A stretch of DNA of 64,000 nt from an uncultured beta proteobacterium (GTDB lineage: Bacteria > Pseudomonadota > Gammaproteobacteria > Burkholderiales > Burkholderiaceae_C), in NCBI GenBank assembly GCA_903845935.1, contig CAIMZI010000118.1, positions 1-64,000 on the forward strand, written 5' to 3'. Position 1 is the stretch's first letter, and the number at the start of each line of letters is the position of its first letter. Under the pieces are notes generated by a model. It saw only the letters and a program-made list of their open reading frames with translations, was not told the origin of the DNA and searched no databases. A program made the position numbers and the translations under genes. Shown piece by piece: positions 49,196 through 62,828 of the stretch.

Positions 49196-51148
49196 TTAAG
49201 CCACGGTGCGGTGGCCGATGGCGCCGTGGCCGGGCAAATGAAACACCGCCACCGTGGCCAGCAGGTCTTGTGCCTGAGACTTGAGGCTGCTGGCGGCGGC
49301 CGCCATTTGTTCCACCAGCGCGGCATTCTGCTGCGTCACCTGATCCATCTGGCCCACCGCTTCGCCGATCTCGGCCACGCCAAGCGACTGCTCACTGCTG
49401 GCGGAACTGATCTCGCCCATGATGTCGGTGACCCGCTTGATGGCGTCCACCACCTCGGTCATGGTGGCACCGGCGTGGTCCACCAAGGTGCTGCCATGTT
49501 CCACCCGTTCCACGCTGGCGGTGATCAGCGCCTTGATTTCGCGGGCCGCCTCGGCCGAGCGACCGGCCAGCAAGCGCACCTCGCTGGCCACCACGGCAAA
49601 GCCGCGGCCTTGTTCGCCGGCGCGGGCCGCTTCCACTGCGGCGTTGAGCGCCAGGATATTGGTTTGAAAGGCAATGCCGTCGATCACGCTGATGATGTCG
49701 GCAATTTTGCGCGAGGAATTGTTGATGTCGCGCATGGTGTTCACCACCTGACCCACCACGTCGCCACCGCGCACCGCCACCGTGCTGGCGCTTTGCGCCA
49801 ACTGGTTGGCCTGGCGCGCACTGTCGGCGTTCTGGTTGACGGTGGAGCCGAGTTGCTCCATCGAGGCTGCGGTTTGCTCCAACGCACTGGCCTGCTGTTC
49901 GGTGCGGTCGGACAGGTCGTTATTGCCCTGGGCGATTTCTGCGCTGGCCGTGGCCACGCTCTCGGAGCCGTGCATCACGGCGGTCACCACCTGCTCCAGG
50001 TGTTCGCGCATGTCGGATAAGGCCGCCATCAGCTGCCCCAGTTCATTGCTGCCAAGCACCGGCACTTCGATTGCCAGATTGCCATCGGCAACGGCGCGCG
50101 CCACCCGCACGGCGTCGCCCACCGGCCCGGTAATGCTGCGCACAAAGAATACCGACAGCGCAGCACCGCCACCGAGCCCCAGCAGCAACATCAAAAGCAC
50201 CAGCAACATGGCGCGCTGCGTGGCGTCGGCACGCTCTTGCAGCACCCGGTCCATCATCTGCATGGCGTCGGCATTGAAGGCAAACAGGCCGTCTATGGTG
50301 GTGGTGAATGCGTCAAAGTACTGGGGCGCCGGGTAGTTGATTTCGGTTGCGCCCATCAGCGCCTGGTTGGCCAGCGTCAATGCTTGGTCCACGGCTGCAC
50401 GGTGGGTTTGGGCCTTGCTGTCCAATGCGGCCTGCAGCGCGGCATCGGCGTCGGTGGAAACCTTCAGGTTTCTGAACATCTGTGCCTGCAGCTCCAGCAC
50501 GCGCTTTTGCAGTGCCAGCAGGGTGGCGCGCCCTTCGGGTGGCAGCGCGCCCTGGGTCAGAAAGCCGCTGCCTATGGCGCGCATCACGCCCAGGTTTTCT
50601 GCCAGCCAGGGCATGTCGATCAGGGAGGCGCGTATCAGGTAGGCGGTGCCGGTGTCGGCGTCCAAATTCAGACCGAAGTCAGTCAGAAGCTCCTCGCTCA
50701 GCAGCAGTTCGCCGGCAATCAGCTGGGTGTGCAGCTTGGTGCTCTCTGTCGCCTTCAGCTGTTTGGTCGCCACAGCTTGCTCTAGCGTGCGCCAGCTCTG
50801 GCGCAGGTTTTGCCACTCGCTCAGGCGTTGTGCTGCCACACCGGCGGTTTTGAACTGTGCATCGGCCGCGTCCAGCGCCAGCACCAGTTTGTCCTTGAGG
50901 GCCGGGCGACGTGCCTCAAGGGCCTGGTTGCCATTGAGCATGCCAGCGGACATGCCGCGGTGGATCTGGCTGAGCTGTATCACCTTGTTGAGCGCGATCA
51001 GTGGCGCACTGCCGCGTTTTTCCAGTGTGGCCTTTTCCTGTTGCTTGAAGGAATTGCTGAAGTACAGCAGCGCTGGAAGGGCGGCAATGATCAGGGCCAG
51101 CAGGCCCAGGATCATGAACTTCTGAATCAGGCTAAGGCGGTGCTGCAT
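49196..51148 (-). CDS. Methyl-accepting chemotaxis protein with NIT-like/periplasmic sensor
   Basis: [63 protein letters not shown]; start [11 protein letters not shown]. Confidence 0.94.
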   Translation of the reverse strand: MQHRLSLIQKFMILGLLALIIAALPALLYFSNSFKQQEKATLEKRGSAPLIALNKVIQLSQIHRGMSAGMLNGNQALEARRPALKDKLVLALDAADAQFKTAGVAAQRLSEWQNLRQSWRTLEQAVATKQLKATESTKLHTQLIAGELLLSEELLTDFGLNLDADTGTAYLIRASLIDMPWLAENLGVMRAIGSGFLTQGALPPEGRATLLALQKRVLELQAQMFRNLKVSTDADAALQAALDSKAQTHRAAVDQALTLANQALMGATEINYPAPQYFDAFTTTIDGLFAFNADAMQMMDRVLQERADATQRAMLLVLLMLLLGLGGGAALSVFFVRSITGPVGDAVRVARAVADGNLAIEVPVLGSNELGQLMAALSDMREHLEQVVTAVMHGSESVATASAEIAQGNNDLSDRTEQQASALEQTAASMEQLGSTVNQNADSARQANQLAQSASTVAVRGGDVVGQVVNTMRDINNSSRKIADIISVIDGIAFQTNILALNAAVEAARAGEQGRGFAVVASEVRLLAGRSAEAAREIKALITASVERVEHGSTLVDHAGATMTEVVDAIKRVTDIMGEISSASSEQSLGVAEIGEAVGQMDQVTQQNAALVEQMAAAASSLKSQAQDLLATVAVFHLPGHGAIGHRTVA

Positions 51149-51239
51149 ACAAGTCTCCTGCATTGATATTTGATCGCACAGGTGCGGTGCGAATAGTGAG
51201 CCCCGATGACTCCGGGCACCGAATGATATTACGCGGAAT

Positions 51240-51830
51240 TCAAGCGCTGCCGGATTGCGCCGCGTTCTTACCCTTGAAGGGGGCGTAAAACGCCTGAATG
51301 CGGGCCATGTCGGCCTCCAGATCGCCGCTGGGGTGAAACACCGGGCCCAGGCCGCTGAGCTTGCGCTCGTAATCCATATAGGCCAGAACGATGGGCACGC
51401 CCGCGCCGGTGGCAATGTAGTAGAAGCCGGTTTTCCAGTAGCGCACCTTGCTGCGCGTGCCCTCTGGTGGCACCACCAATTGCAGCGGCCCGTCGGCTGC
51501 TTGTATGGCCTGTACCGAGGCCGCCACCAGATTGTTGGCACTTTCGCGTTGCACCGGAATGCCGCCCAGCCACATCATCAGTCCGCGAAACGGTGGCTTG
51601 AAAATTTGCTCCTTGCCCATCCAGTAGATGCGCAGGCGCAGCGCAAAGGCCACCATCAAGGTGTAGGGCAGGTCCCAGTTGCTGGTGTGGGGTGCGGCGA
51701 TCAGTACGCTTTTTTGCCCATCGGGCGGCAGGCTGCCTTCGATCTTCCAGCCTGTGAGTCTGAGAAAGGCGATGGAAAAGCCGCGCAGCAGGGTATTCAC
51801 TGCCGGCGTATCAAAAATCGTTCTATGCAT
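51240..51830 (-). CDS. 1-acyl-glycerol-3-phosphate acyltransferase-like protein
   Basis: [64 protein letters not shown]. Confidence 0.9.
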   Translation of the reverse strand: MHRTIFDTPAVNTLLRGFSIAFLRLTGWKIEGSLPPDGQKSVLIAAPHTSNWDLPYTLMVAFALRLRIYWMGKEQIFKPPFRGLMMWLGGIPVQRESANNLVAASVQAIQAADGPLQLVVPPEGTRSKVRYWKTGFYYIATGAGVPIVLAYMDYERKLSGLGPVFHPSGDLEADMARIQAFYAPFKGKNAAQSGSA

Positions 51831-51874
51831 ATAGGAGGCGGATTCTAGTTGGCAGCACAAGCGAAAATGCTGAC

Positions 51875-52360
51875 ATGGCAAAACACGTTTCAGAAACCCC
51901 GGCGACCCAGCTGCTCAAGGCCAACAAGGTGGTATTTACCGAGCATCCTTACGACTATCTGGAGCATGGCGGTGCCCTGCATAGCGCCGAGCTGCTGGGC
52001 TTGGATCCGTTCATGGTGGTGAAGACCCTGATCATGCAGGACCAGGATGCCAAGCCACTGGTGGTGCTGATGCATGGCAACCGCAAGGTCTCCACCAAAA
52101 ACCTGGCGCGCCAGATCGGCGCCAAATCGGTGGAGCCCTGCGCCCCCGAGGTGGCTAACCGGCACAGCGGCTATTTGGTGGGTGGCACCTCGCCCTTTGG
52201 CACGCGCAAGTCCATGCCTGTGTATATCGAGGAAACGATTCTGAGCCTGCCCCGGATACTGATCAATGGCGGGCGGCGCGGTTATCTGGTGGGCTTGGAT
52301 CCGCAACTCTGCCTGGTATTGCTGTCGGCAAAAAAGGTACAGTGCGCGCTGGCCGATTGA
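51875..52360 (+). CDS. ybaK: Cys-tRNA(Pro)/Cys-tRNA(Cys) deacylase YbaK
   Basis: FMVVKTLIMQDQDAKPLVVLMHGNRKVSTKNLARQIGAKSVEPC, VGGTSPFGTRKSMPVYIEE. Confidence 0.93.
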   Translation: MAKHVSETPATQLLKANKVVFTEHPYDYLEHGGALHSAELLGLDPFMVVKTLIMQDQDAKPLVVLMHGNRKVSTKNLARQIGAKSVEPCAPEVANRHSGYLVGGTSPFGTRKSMPVYIEETILSLPRILINGGRRGYLVGLDPQLCLVLLSAKKVQCALAD

Positions 52361-52396
52361 GAAGCAACAGGCGGCCTTTTCACAGGAGAACTTGGT

Positions 52397-53035
52397 TTGA
52401 ATTCGATTGCAGTGGTGTATCCCCTTTTGGCAACCCTGGCGGCCTATGCCGTGGGTTCGCTCTCGTTTGCCGTCATCGTCAGCCGCGCCATGGGCTTGAA
52501 CGACCCGCGCAGCTATGGCAGCAAGAACCCGGGCGCCACCAATGTGCTGCGCTCCGGCAGCAAGCTTGCGGCCATCGTGACGCTGTTGCTGGACGCGCTC
52601 AAGGGCTGGCTGCCGTTGGTGCTGGTCAAGTGGTTTGGCAAGCCCTATGGGCTGGAAGAGGGCACGCTGGCCCTGGTCGCCCTGGCCGCATTCCTGGGCC
52701 ATTTGTATCCGGTGTTTTTCCGCTTCATAGGCGGCAAGGGCGTGGCCACGGCACTTGGTGTGATTGTCGGCATCAACCCGTTGCTGGGTCTGGCCGTGCT
52801 CGCGTCTTTTGCGATCGTAGTGTTCTTTTCTCGCTATGTCTCACTGGCTTCCATGGTTGCCGCGGTGTTTGCGCCGGTGTATTACGTGTTTGGCGACGGC
52901 ATGGCCTGGTACGCTGACAACCGGGTGCTGCTGTCCATGGCGCTGATGTCAGGTCTGCTGGTCTGGCGCCACTACGAGAACGTCAACCGCCTGCTCAAGG
53001 GCACCGAGTCGCGCCTAGGCAAGAAGAAAGTTTGA
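52397..53035 (+). CDS. plsY: Glycerol-3-phosphate acyltransferase PlsY
   Basis: [43 protein letters not shown]. Confidence 0.95.
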   Translation: MNSIAVVYPLLATLAAYAVGSLSFAVIVSRAMGLNDPRSYGSKNPGATNVLRSGSKLAAIVTLLLDALKGWLPLVLVKWFGKPYGLEEGTLALVALAAFLGHLYPVFFRFIGGKGVATALGVIVGINPLLGLAVLASFAIVVFFSRYVSLASMVAAVFAPVYYVFGDGMAWYADNRVLLSMALMSGLLVWRHYENVNRLLKGTESRLGKKKV

Positions 53036-53057
53036 AGCTGGCGTGGGGGCGATATCT

Positions 53058-54014
53058 TCAGGCGAACAGTTCGCCCGCAAAGCTGCCCAGTCGCAGAATT
53101 TGGTAATGGTTGAGTTGGGCCCGCAGGCCGGAGGCCGGTAATGCCACGCGGATGGCCGGCGTGCCCTGGGCGGTGGCATGCAGGCGCGGGGCAGACAGCA
53201 ACTGCCCTTCGGCCGAGCCCACAATGGCCACATAGGGCAGGTTGGCCTTCAGGCTGCGGCGCAGCACCACGCCAAGTTCATCGTTGTCCATGCGCACAAA
53301 GGTGCCGGGCGGGCACAGACCCACCACGCACATCAGAGCCTGGCCAATTACGTCGGCAGGGCTGTTGGCCATCACCGAAAGTGCCGACTCGGTGGCCGTG
53401 CGGCCGGCCCGTGACAGGCGCGGACTGATCATGGCCGCGTAACGGTCCACCATCTTCAGAATGCGGCACAGTCGCACGGTAATCGGTGCGCTGCCAAGGT
53501 CGCCGCTGTCCATGCGGCTATCGTGGTGGCTGCCCACGATCTCCAGCCAGTCCTCATCCTGCACACCCAAGTTGCCCAGCAGCATGGCGCCCTTGACCGG
53601 GTGCAGGCGGATCATCTCCTGCTGTGCCTGCGAGGGCCTTTCGCTCTGATTGGCCAGCAGGTCCTGCATGGCAGTCATGGCCACATTCATGGTCAGGGCG
53701 GCACGCACCAGACTGTCGCGCTCGCGGGGTGCAAGCTTCAGCATCGCCGCCGTCAGGTGGCACAGCACGGCGCAGATCAGCGAATGCGAGGCGCTATAAC
53801 CCACCGGCGAATTGCTGGCCAGCTGGAACAGCAGATACAGGCCAGCATCCGGGTCGCGCTGCATCAGGGCTTGCATCCAGCGGTCGTATTGCAGCACGCG
53901 GGGGGCAAACTCCTGGCTGCTTTGCGGGTGGCTCAGGATGATGCCCAGGCCCGACTCCAGGTCCGACCATTCGGCCAACAGGTCCTCGTATTCGTTGGCG
54001 TCCTTTACGTGCAT
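53058..54014 (-). CDS. HD-GYP-like protein with degenerate metal-binding motif
   Basis: HPVKGAMLLGNLG and SHHDSRMDSGDLG resemble HD-GYP motifs, but the HD dyad position reads ALTMNVAMTAM. Confidence 0.65.
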   Translation of the reverse strand: MHVKDANEYEDLLAEWSDLESGLGIILSHPQSSQEFAPRVLQYDRWMQALMQRDPDAGLYLLFQLASNSPVGYSASHSLICAVLCHLTAAMLKLAPRERDSLVRAALTMNVAMTAMQDLLANQSERPSQAQQEMIRLHPVKGAMLLGNLGVQDEDWLEIVGSHHDSRMDSGDLGSAPITVRLCRILKMVDRYAAMISPRLSRAGRTATESALSVMANSPADVIGQALMCVVGLCPPGTFVRMDNDELGVVLRRSLKANLPYVAIVGSAEGQLLSAPRLHATAQGTPAIRVALPASGLRAQLNHYQILRLGSFAGELFA

Positions 54015-54045
54015 GGCGCTGCCGGTTCTTTAGTCGCCTGTTGGC

Positions 54046-54543
54046 CTAATCGCGGAAGTTGTCAAAACTCAGCGGCATGTCGGGCACTTCCTTTTTGATC
54101 AGGGCCATGGCGGCCTGCAGGTCGTCGCGCTTGGTGCCGCTGACGCGCAATTTGCCGTCTTGAATCGCGGCCTGGACCTTCATCTTGCTGTCCTTGATGA
54201 TGCGTTGGATTTTTTTGCCCAGTTCGGTCTCGATGCCATCGCGCAGCTTGATCACCTGCTTGACCTTGTCGCCGCCTATCTTGGCCACGTCGCCCTTGTC
54301 CAGAAAACGCACGTCGATGTTCTGTTTGGTGAGTTTGTTGCGCAGGATGTCCTCGATCTGGCCAAGCTGGAAGTCGGCGTCGCCAATCAGGGTGATTTCC
54401 TTGTCTTTGAGCTCAATGCTGGCGGGTGTGCCCTTGAAGTCAAAGCGCGTACCAATTTCTTTGGCGGTGTTTTCCACGGCGTGTTTCACGTCAACCATCT
54501 TGGCTTCGCAAACGGTGTCAAAAGAGGGCATAGGGGTACTCAA
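54046..54543 (-). CDS. yajQ: YajQ family nucleotide-binding protein
   Basis: [35 protein letters not shown]...[22 protein letters not shown]. Confidence 0.95.
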   Translation of the reverse strand: MSTPMPSFDTVCEAKMVDVKHAVENTAKEIGTRFDFKGTPASIELKDKEITLIGDADFQLGQIEDILRNKLTKQNIDVRFLDKGDVAKIGGDKVKQVIKLRDGIETELGKKIQRIIKDSKMKVQAAIQDGKLRVSGTKRDDLQAAMALIKKEVPDMPLSFDNFRD

Positions 54544-54567
54544 AAAAAGCGGTGAGACAATCCCGCC

Positions 54568-55638
54568 ATGTTAGTCGAGAAAAACGTCCCCCTCCAGCCC
54601 TATAACAGCTTCCACATTGTGGCCAAGGCCCAGACGCTGGTGCGCATTGCCAGTGAGCAGGACCTGCTTTGCGTGCTGGCCGATCCGGAACTGGCGGCTC
54701 TGCCCAAATTTGTGCTGGGTGGCGGCAGCAATATTGTGCTCACCGGCGACGTCAAGCCCCTGGTGCTCAAGGTCGAGATTCCGGGCAAGCGCCTGCTGCA
54801 GGAAACCGAGCGCCACTTCATTTTGGAGGCCGGTGCCGGTGAAAATTGGCACGAGTTTGTGGCCTGGACGCTGGAACAGGGTTACCCAGGTCTGGAGAAC
54901 ATGGCCCTGATTCCGGGCACGGTGGGGGCCTCGCCGGTGCAAAACGTGGGTGCCTACGGCGTGGAGCTGCAGGACCGTTTTGATTCACTGGACGCCATGG
55001 ACCTGGAGACCGGTGTGATTTTCACGCTGAACGCTGCCCAATGCGCCTTTGGCTACCGTGACTCGGTATTCAAACACGCCAGCAACGGCGGCAGTCCCGC
55101 TCACCAAGCCCTGGGTCTGAAGGACCGGGCGCTGATTTTGCGCGTGCGTTTTGCCCTACCCAAGGTTTGGAAGCCGGTGCTGGGCTATGCGGACATCGAA
55201 AAAAAGATGGTAGCCGATGGCGTCAGCAAGCCCGATGCCCGGCAGATTTTTGACTGGATCTGCGCCATTCGACGCGCCAAGTTGCCGGACCCTGCCGTCA
55301 TCGGCAATGCCGGCAGCTTCTTCAAAAATCCCACCGTCAGCCGCGAGCAATGCGCCGACATCATCGCGCGCGATCCCAAGGTAGTGCATTACCTGTTGGC
55401 CGATGGTTCGGTCAAGCTGGCCGCCGGTTGGCTGATCGACTCCTGTGGCTGGCGCGGCAAGTCAGTGGGGCAGGCAGGGGTCTACGAAAAGCAGGCCCTG
55501 GTGCTGGTCAATCGGGGCAAGGGCAGCAACGGCCTGGGTGCCACCGGCGGCGAGGTGATGACGCTGGCTAAGGCGATACAGACCAGCGTCTACGAGCGCT
55601 TTGGCCTGATGCTGGAGCCCGAGCCTGTGACCATTTAG
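54568..55638 (+). CDS. murB: UDP-N-acetylmuramate dehydrogenase
   Basis: [55 protein letters not shown]. Confidence 0.97.
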   Translation: MLVEKNVPLQPYNSFHIVAKAQTLVRIASEQDLLCVLADPELAALPKFVLGGGSNIVLTGDVKPLVLKVEIPGKRLLQETERHFILEAGAGENWHEFVAWTLEQGYPGLENMALIPGTVGASPVQNVGAYGVELQDRFDSLDAMDLETGVIFTLNAAQCAFGYRDSVFKHASNGGSPAHQALGLKDRALILRVRFALPKVWKPVLGYADIEKKMVADGVSKPDARQIFDWICAIRRAKLPDPAVIGNAGSFFKNPTVSREQCADIIARDPKVVHYLLADGSVKLAAGWLIDSCGWRGKSVGQAGVYEKQALVLVNRGKGSNGLGATGGEVMTLAKAIQTSVYERFGLMLEPEPVTI

Positions 55639-55688
55639 AAGAATCCCCTGCGGCGCATGGGGCTCATGCAAAAGACTACAGTGTCCCC

Positions 55689-56621
55689 ATGAAAAACGTT
55701 TTGATTTTGGGCGGCTCCGGTTTTGTTGGCAGCCATGTTTGTGAAAAGCTGGTGCGTGCCGGTTGGAGCGTGACGGTGGCGACCCGCAGGCGCAGCAACG
55801 CTCGCCAGGTGCAACACCTGCCGGGTCTGACGGTGCAGGAGCTGGATGTCCATGACGCCGCAGCCCTGGCCCGCGCCGCAGCAGGGCACGATGCCGTGGT
55901 CAATCTGATTGCGATTCTGCATGGCACGCAAGCGGCCTTTAACAGGGTGCATGTGGAGCTGCCGCAAAAAATAGCTGCGGCCTGCACCAGCGCTGGCGTG
56001 GGCCGCCTGGTGCATGTCAGCGCCCTGGGTGCCAATGCGCAAAAGCCTGGCTCGCTGCCTTCCATGTATCTGCGCAGCAAAAGCCTGGGCGAGGCGATGT
56101 TGCTGGCCAGTTGCAGTCCGTTGGCCCTGACGATTCTGCGGCCCAGCGTGATTTTTGGTGCCGGTGACAAATTCCTGAATCTGTTTGCCAGCCTGCAAAA
56201 AGTGTTTCCCTTGATGCCCCTGGCCGGTGCCGACGCGCGCTTCCAACCGGTGTGGGTGGAGGACGTGGCCAGCGCCGTGGTGAAAAGCCTGGAGCGCAGC
56301 GGCACGGGTGCGCTAACGATTGAGGCCTGCGGCCCCGAGGTGTTTACGCTTAAACAACTGGTGGAGATTTCGGCCAGGCTGGCTGGAGTCAACTATGGGC
56401 GCGGACGCCCGGTCATTGGCTTGCCCGCCTGGGCCGGTGCGTTGCAGGCCCGTCTGATGGAGCTCAAGCCCGGCGAGCCGCTGATGAGCAGGGACAATCT
56501 GGCCTCCATGCGGGTGCCCAATGTCGCCACACCCGGTATGCCCGGGCTGGAAACCTTGGGCATTCAAGCGGCGGCGCTGCAGGGGATTGCCCGCAGCTAC
56601 CTATCGCAGGGTTCTTCTTGA
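55689..56621 (+). CDS. NAD(P)-binding epimerase/complex I NDUFA9-like protein
   Basis: LILGGSGFVGSHVCEKLVRAGWSVTVATR, LRPSVIFGAGDKFLNLFA. Confidence 0.9.
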   Translation: MKNVLILGGSGFVGSHVCEKLVRAGWSVTVATRRRSNARQVQHLPGLTVQELDVHDAAALARAAAGHDAVVNLIAILHGTQAAFNRVHVELPQKIAAACTSAGVGRLVHVSALGANAQKPGSLPSMYLRSKSLGEAMLLASCSPLALTILRPSVIFGAGDKFLNLFASLQKVFPLMPLAGADARFQPVWVEDVASAVVKSLERSGTGALTIEACGPEVFTLKQLVEISARLAGVNYGRGRPVIGLPAWAGALQARLMELKPGEPLMSRDNLASMRVPNVATPGMPGLETLGIQAAALQGIARSYLSQGSS

Positions 56622-56622
56622 A

Positions 56623-58303
<1,681 letters not shown>

Positions 58304-58336
58304 GGGAGATGCTGGCTGGGAGGTAAAGCGCTGATT

Positions 58337-58693
58337 TTAAGGGAGGCGCTCTGCAAACAACTCCGGCTTGAAACCCACGGTTACTTTTCCATCCAGCCAG
58401 GCCACCACCGGGCGCTTGATGACGCTGCTGTTTGCCACCATCACGGAAATGGCCGAGGCGTCGTCGACCACGGTGGCGTGGACCGCCGGGCCCAGATTGC
58501 GCCAGGTCGGGCCCTTGCGGTTGATGAGGGTGTCGCGGCCCACGGCTGCTAGCCAGTCTGGCAACAGCTCGGCCGGCACACCTTGCTTTTTGAAGTCGTG
58601 AAAGGTGTAGTCCAGGCCCTGCGCCGTCAGCCAGTCACGCGCCTTTTTGACGGTGTCGCAGTTCGGGATGCCATAGAGGTGAATGGTTTTCAT
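58337..58693 (-). CDS. ArsC/Spx-family (YffB-like) protein
   Basis: MKTIHLYGIPNCDTVKKARDWLTAQGLDYTFHDFKKQG, SVIKRPVV. Confidence 0.92.
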   Translation of the reverse strand: MKTIHLYGIPNCDTVKKARDWLTAQGLDYTFHDFKKQGVPAELLPDWLAAVGRDTLINRKGPTWRNLGPAVHATVVDDASAISVMVANSSVIKRPVVAWLDGKVTVGFKPELFAERLP

Positions 58694-58740
58694 GGTCGCC
58701 ATCATGCCAGCCCGGTCGCACTGGGCGACAATTCCCGGCT

Positions 58741-60051
58741 ATGACCTCATCCTTCACGACGCTGCCTGAGTGGCTGGCCTATTGCGAGCAGCTGCATTCC
58801 AAGAACATCGACATGGGCCTGGAGCGCGTACGCGCCGTGGCCGACCGCATGGGCCTCTGCTTCACCTGCCCGGTGATTACCGTGGCAGGCACCAATGGCA
58901 AGGGCTCGACCTGCGCCATGCTGGAATCCATTCTTGGCCAGGCCGGTTACAAGACCGGCGTCTACAGCTCGCCCCATCTGGTGCATTTTGAGGAGCGGCT
59001 GCGCCTAAACGGTGTGTCGGTGTCGGCCGACGCTCTGGTGACCGGTTTTGCCGCGGTTGAAAAGGCCCGCCTGCAGCTGGAGCCGGTGTCGCTGAGCTAT
59101 TTTGAATTCAGCACCCTGGCCATCTTCGATGTCATGCAGCGCGCAGAGCTGGATGCAGTGATCCTGGAGGTGGGCCTGGGCGGGCGCCTGGATGCCGTCA
59201 ACATCATCGACACCGATTGCGCCATCATCACCAGCATTGACCTGGACCACATGGAACTGCTGGGCCATGACCGCGAGACCATCGGTTACGAGAAGGCCGG
59301 CATCATGCGCACCGGTCGCCCGGTGGTGGTGAGCGATCCTGTGCCACCGCAAAGCGTGCTGGACCGCGCCCTGGAAGTCGGTGCCGACCTGTGGCGCGTG
59401 GGCGAGGACTTCAATATCTCCGGCGACAAGCAGCAGTGGGGCTGGGCCGGGCGCGGCAGGCGTTACAGCGGTCTGGCCTACCCGGCGCTGCGCGGTGCCA
59501 ACCAGTTGGTCAATGCGGCGGGTGTGCTGGCGGCGCTAACCGCCTTGCGCGAGTTGCTGCCGGTGACGGCCCAGGCGGTGCGCAACGGGCTGGCCTTTGT
59601 TGAGCTGAGTGGGCGCTTCCAGATCATCCCGGGCCAGCCCACCCTGGTGCTGGACGTGGCGCACAACCCGCATTCGGTGGCGGCGCTGGCCGCCAATCTG
59701 GATGCCATGGGCTTTTTTCCGACCACCCATGCCATCTTTGGCGCCATGGCCGACAAGGACCTCTCGCCCATGCTGGCCAAGGTCGCTCCGGTGCTGGACC
59801 GCTGGTATTTCACCGACCTGCCGACCGAGCGCGCCGCCAGCGGTGCTGCGCTGCAGCTGGCTTGGCAGGCGCAAAACACGCGCAAGGATGCCTCGGCCCA
59901 GGCCTTTGGCTCGCCGTCGGAGGCGCTGAAGGCGGCCATCGCCGCTGCCGACCCCGCTGATAGAATCGTTGTCTTCGGGTCCTTCTACACGGTGGGAGGC
60001 ATCTTGCAAGAGGGCATACCCCGTCTGCATGCGGCCCACCTCAACCCTTAA
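58741..60051 (+). CDS. folC: Bifunctional folylpolyglutamate/dihydrofolate synthase
   Basis: VAGTNGKGSTCAMLESIL, YSSPHLVHFEERLRLNG, LEVGLGGRLDAVN, DVAHNPHSV. Confidence 0.96.
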   Translation: MTSSFTTLPEWLAYCEQLHSKNIDMGLERVRAVADRMGLCFTCPVITVAGTNGKGSTCAMLESILGQAGYKTGVYSSPHLVHFEERLRLNGVSVSADALVTGFAAVEKARLQLEPVSLSYFEFSTLAIFDVMQRAELDAVILEVGLGGRLDAVNIIDTDCAIITSIDLDHMELLGHDRETIGYEKAGIMRTGRPVVVSDPVPPQSVLDRALEVGADLWRVGEDFNISGDKQQWGWAGRGRRYSGLAYPALRGANQLVNAAGVLAALTALRELLPVTAQAVRNGLAFVELSGRFQIIPGQPTLVLDVAHNPHSVAALAANLDAMGFFPTTHAIFGAMADKDLSPMLAKVAPVLDRWYFTDLPTERAASGAALQLAWQAQNTRKDASAQAFGSPSEALKAAIAAADPADRIVVFGSFYTVGGILQEGIPRLHAAHLNP

Positions 60052-60075
60052 ACCCAATATCTCGCAACTGCGCCC

Positions 60076-60801
60076 ATGGCATTTTTCAAACTTCGCAAAG
60101 CCGCAGGTGAAACTGCGGCCCCAGCGCCGGCCCCCGAGAGCGTGGACGCCTTGCGCAGGCGGGCGCGCTATCGGCTGGCCGGTGCGGCGATTCTGGTGCT
60201 GGCCGGGGTGATCGGCTTTCCGCTGCTGTTTGACAATCAGCCACGCCCGATTGCGGTCGATATTCCGATTGAGATTCCGGACAAGGCCAAGGTCAAACCG
60301 CTGGCGAGCGACCCGGCTGCTGAAACCAAGCCGGTGGAGTCGGCCAAACCGATGGGGGCGGCGGCTCAGCCCTCGTTAGCGTCGAGCAGTGCGGCGCCAA
60401 GCGCCGCCGCTTCGCTGGCCGTGGTCGGCACGGTGGCAGCAGTAACGGCGCTCAAGGAAGCCAAGCCAAGCCCCAAGGAACAGCAAAAAGAGGAAGTGAT
60501 TATTTCCTCTTCCAAGCCCGCGGCCAAGCCTGCCGACAAGCCGGTGGACAAGCCGGCAGACAAGGTAGCCGCAGGTCGCTTCATCGTGCAATTTGGCGCC
60601 TTTACCGATTCCGCACATGCCCACGAGGCCCGCCTCAAGGTCGAAAAGGCCGGTCTCAAGACCTATGCGCAAATTGCCGACACCCCGGAGGGCAAGAAAT
60701 TCCGCGTCCGGGTGGGGCCGTTTGACAAACACACGGACGCCGACAAGGCTGCTGAAAAGATCAAGAAGCTTGGCCTGCCTGCCGCCATTCTGGGGCTCTA
60801 G
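60076..60801 (+). CDS. SPOR-domain protein
   Basis: TM anchor, low-complexity Lys/Pro linker, C-terminal FIVQFGAFTDSAHAHEARLKVEKAGLKTY...KFRVRVGPFDKHTDADKAAEKIKKLG. Confidence 0.92.
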   Translation: MAFFKLRKAAGETAAPAPAPESVDALRRRARYRLAGAAILVLAGVIGFPLLFDNQPRPIAVDIPIEIPDKAKVKPLASDPAAETKPVESAKPMGAAAQPSLASSSAAPSAAASLAVVGTVAAVTALKEAKPSPKEQQKEEVIISSSKPAAKPADKPVDKPADKVAAGRFIVQFGAFTDSAHAHEARLKVEKAGLKTYAQIADTPEGKKFRVRVGPFDKHTDADKAAEKIKKLGLPAAILGL

Positions 60802-60804
60802 TCA

Positions 60805-61308
60805 GTGCCTGTTGTATTAGCGCCGCTGGATTGGATTTGCCTTGCCGTCCTGGCCGTCTCGCTGCTGGTGGGCGCCTGGCGCGGACTGGTGGTGGAGCTG
60901 CTGTCGGTCCTCAGTTGGTTTGCCGCATTCATTTTGGCTCAGTGGTTTGCCCCCGATGTGGCCGCCAAACTTCCCATGGCCGGCGCGGCCGAACCGGTGC
61001 GCTATGCCGCCGGATTTGTGCTGGTGTTTGTGGCCACCCTGTTTGCCGGTGCCCTGATTGGTTTTGTCGTCTCCAAGCTGCTGTCCGCCGTGGGGCTGGG
61101 TGCCATCAACCGCCTGCTGGGCGCCCTGTTTGGTGTGCTGCGCGGGGTTCTATTGATTTTGGCCGCCACCGTGGTGGTGGGCATGACACCCTGGAAGTCC
61201 TCGGCCGAATGGCAGGCTTCAGTGGGCGCGCGTTGGGCGACAGCCGCATTGGGCATTTTGAAGCCGGTGCTGCCGCAAGAGTTCGGAAAATATTTACCTA
61301 CTACCTGA
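60805..61308 (+). CDS. cvpA: CvpA family protein
   Basis: DWICLAVLAVSLLVGAWRGLVVELLSVLSWFAAFILA; directly upstream of purF. Confidence 0.93.
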   Translation: MPVVLAPLDWICLAVLAVSLLVGAWRGLVVELLSVLSWFAAFILAQWFAPDVAAKLPMAGAAEPVRYAAGFVLVFVATLFAGALIGFVVSKLLSAVGLGAINRLLGALFGVLRGVLLILAATVVVGMTPWKSSAEWQASVGARWATAALGILKPVLPQEFGKYLPTT

Positions 61309-61318
61309 GTAATCAAAC

Positions 61319-62821
<1,503 letters not shown>

Positions 62822-62828
62822 AGCGCCC

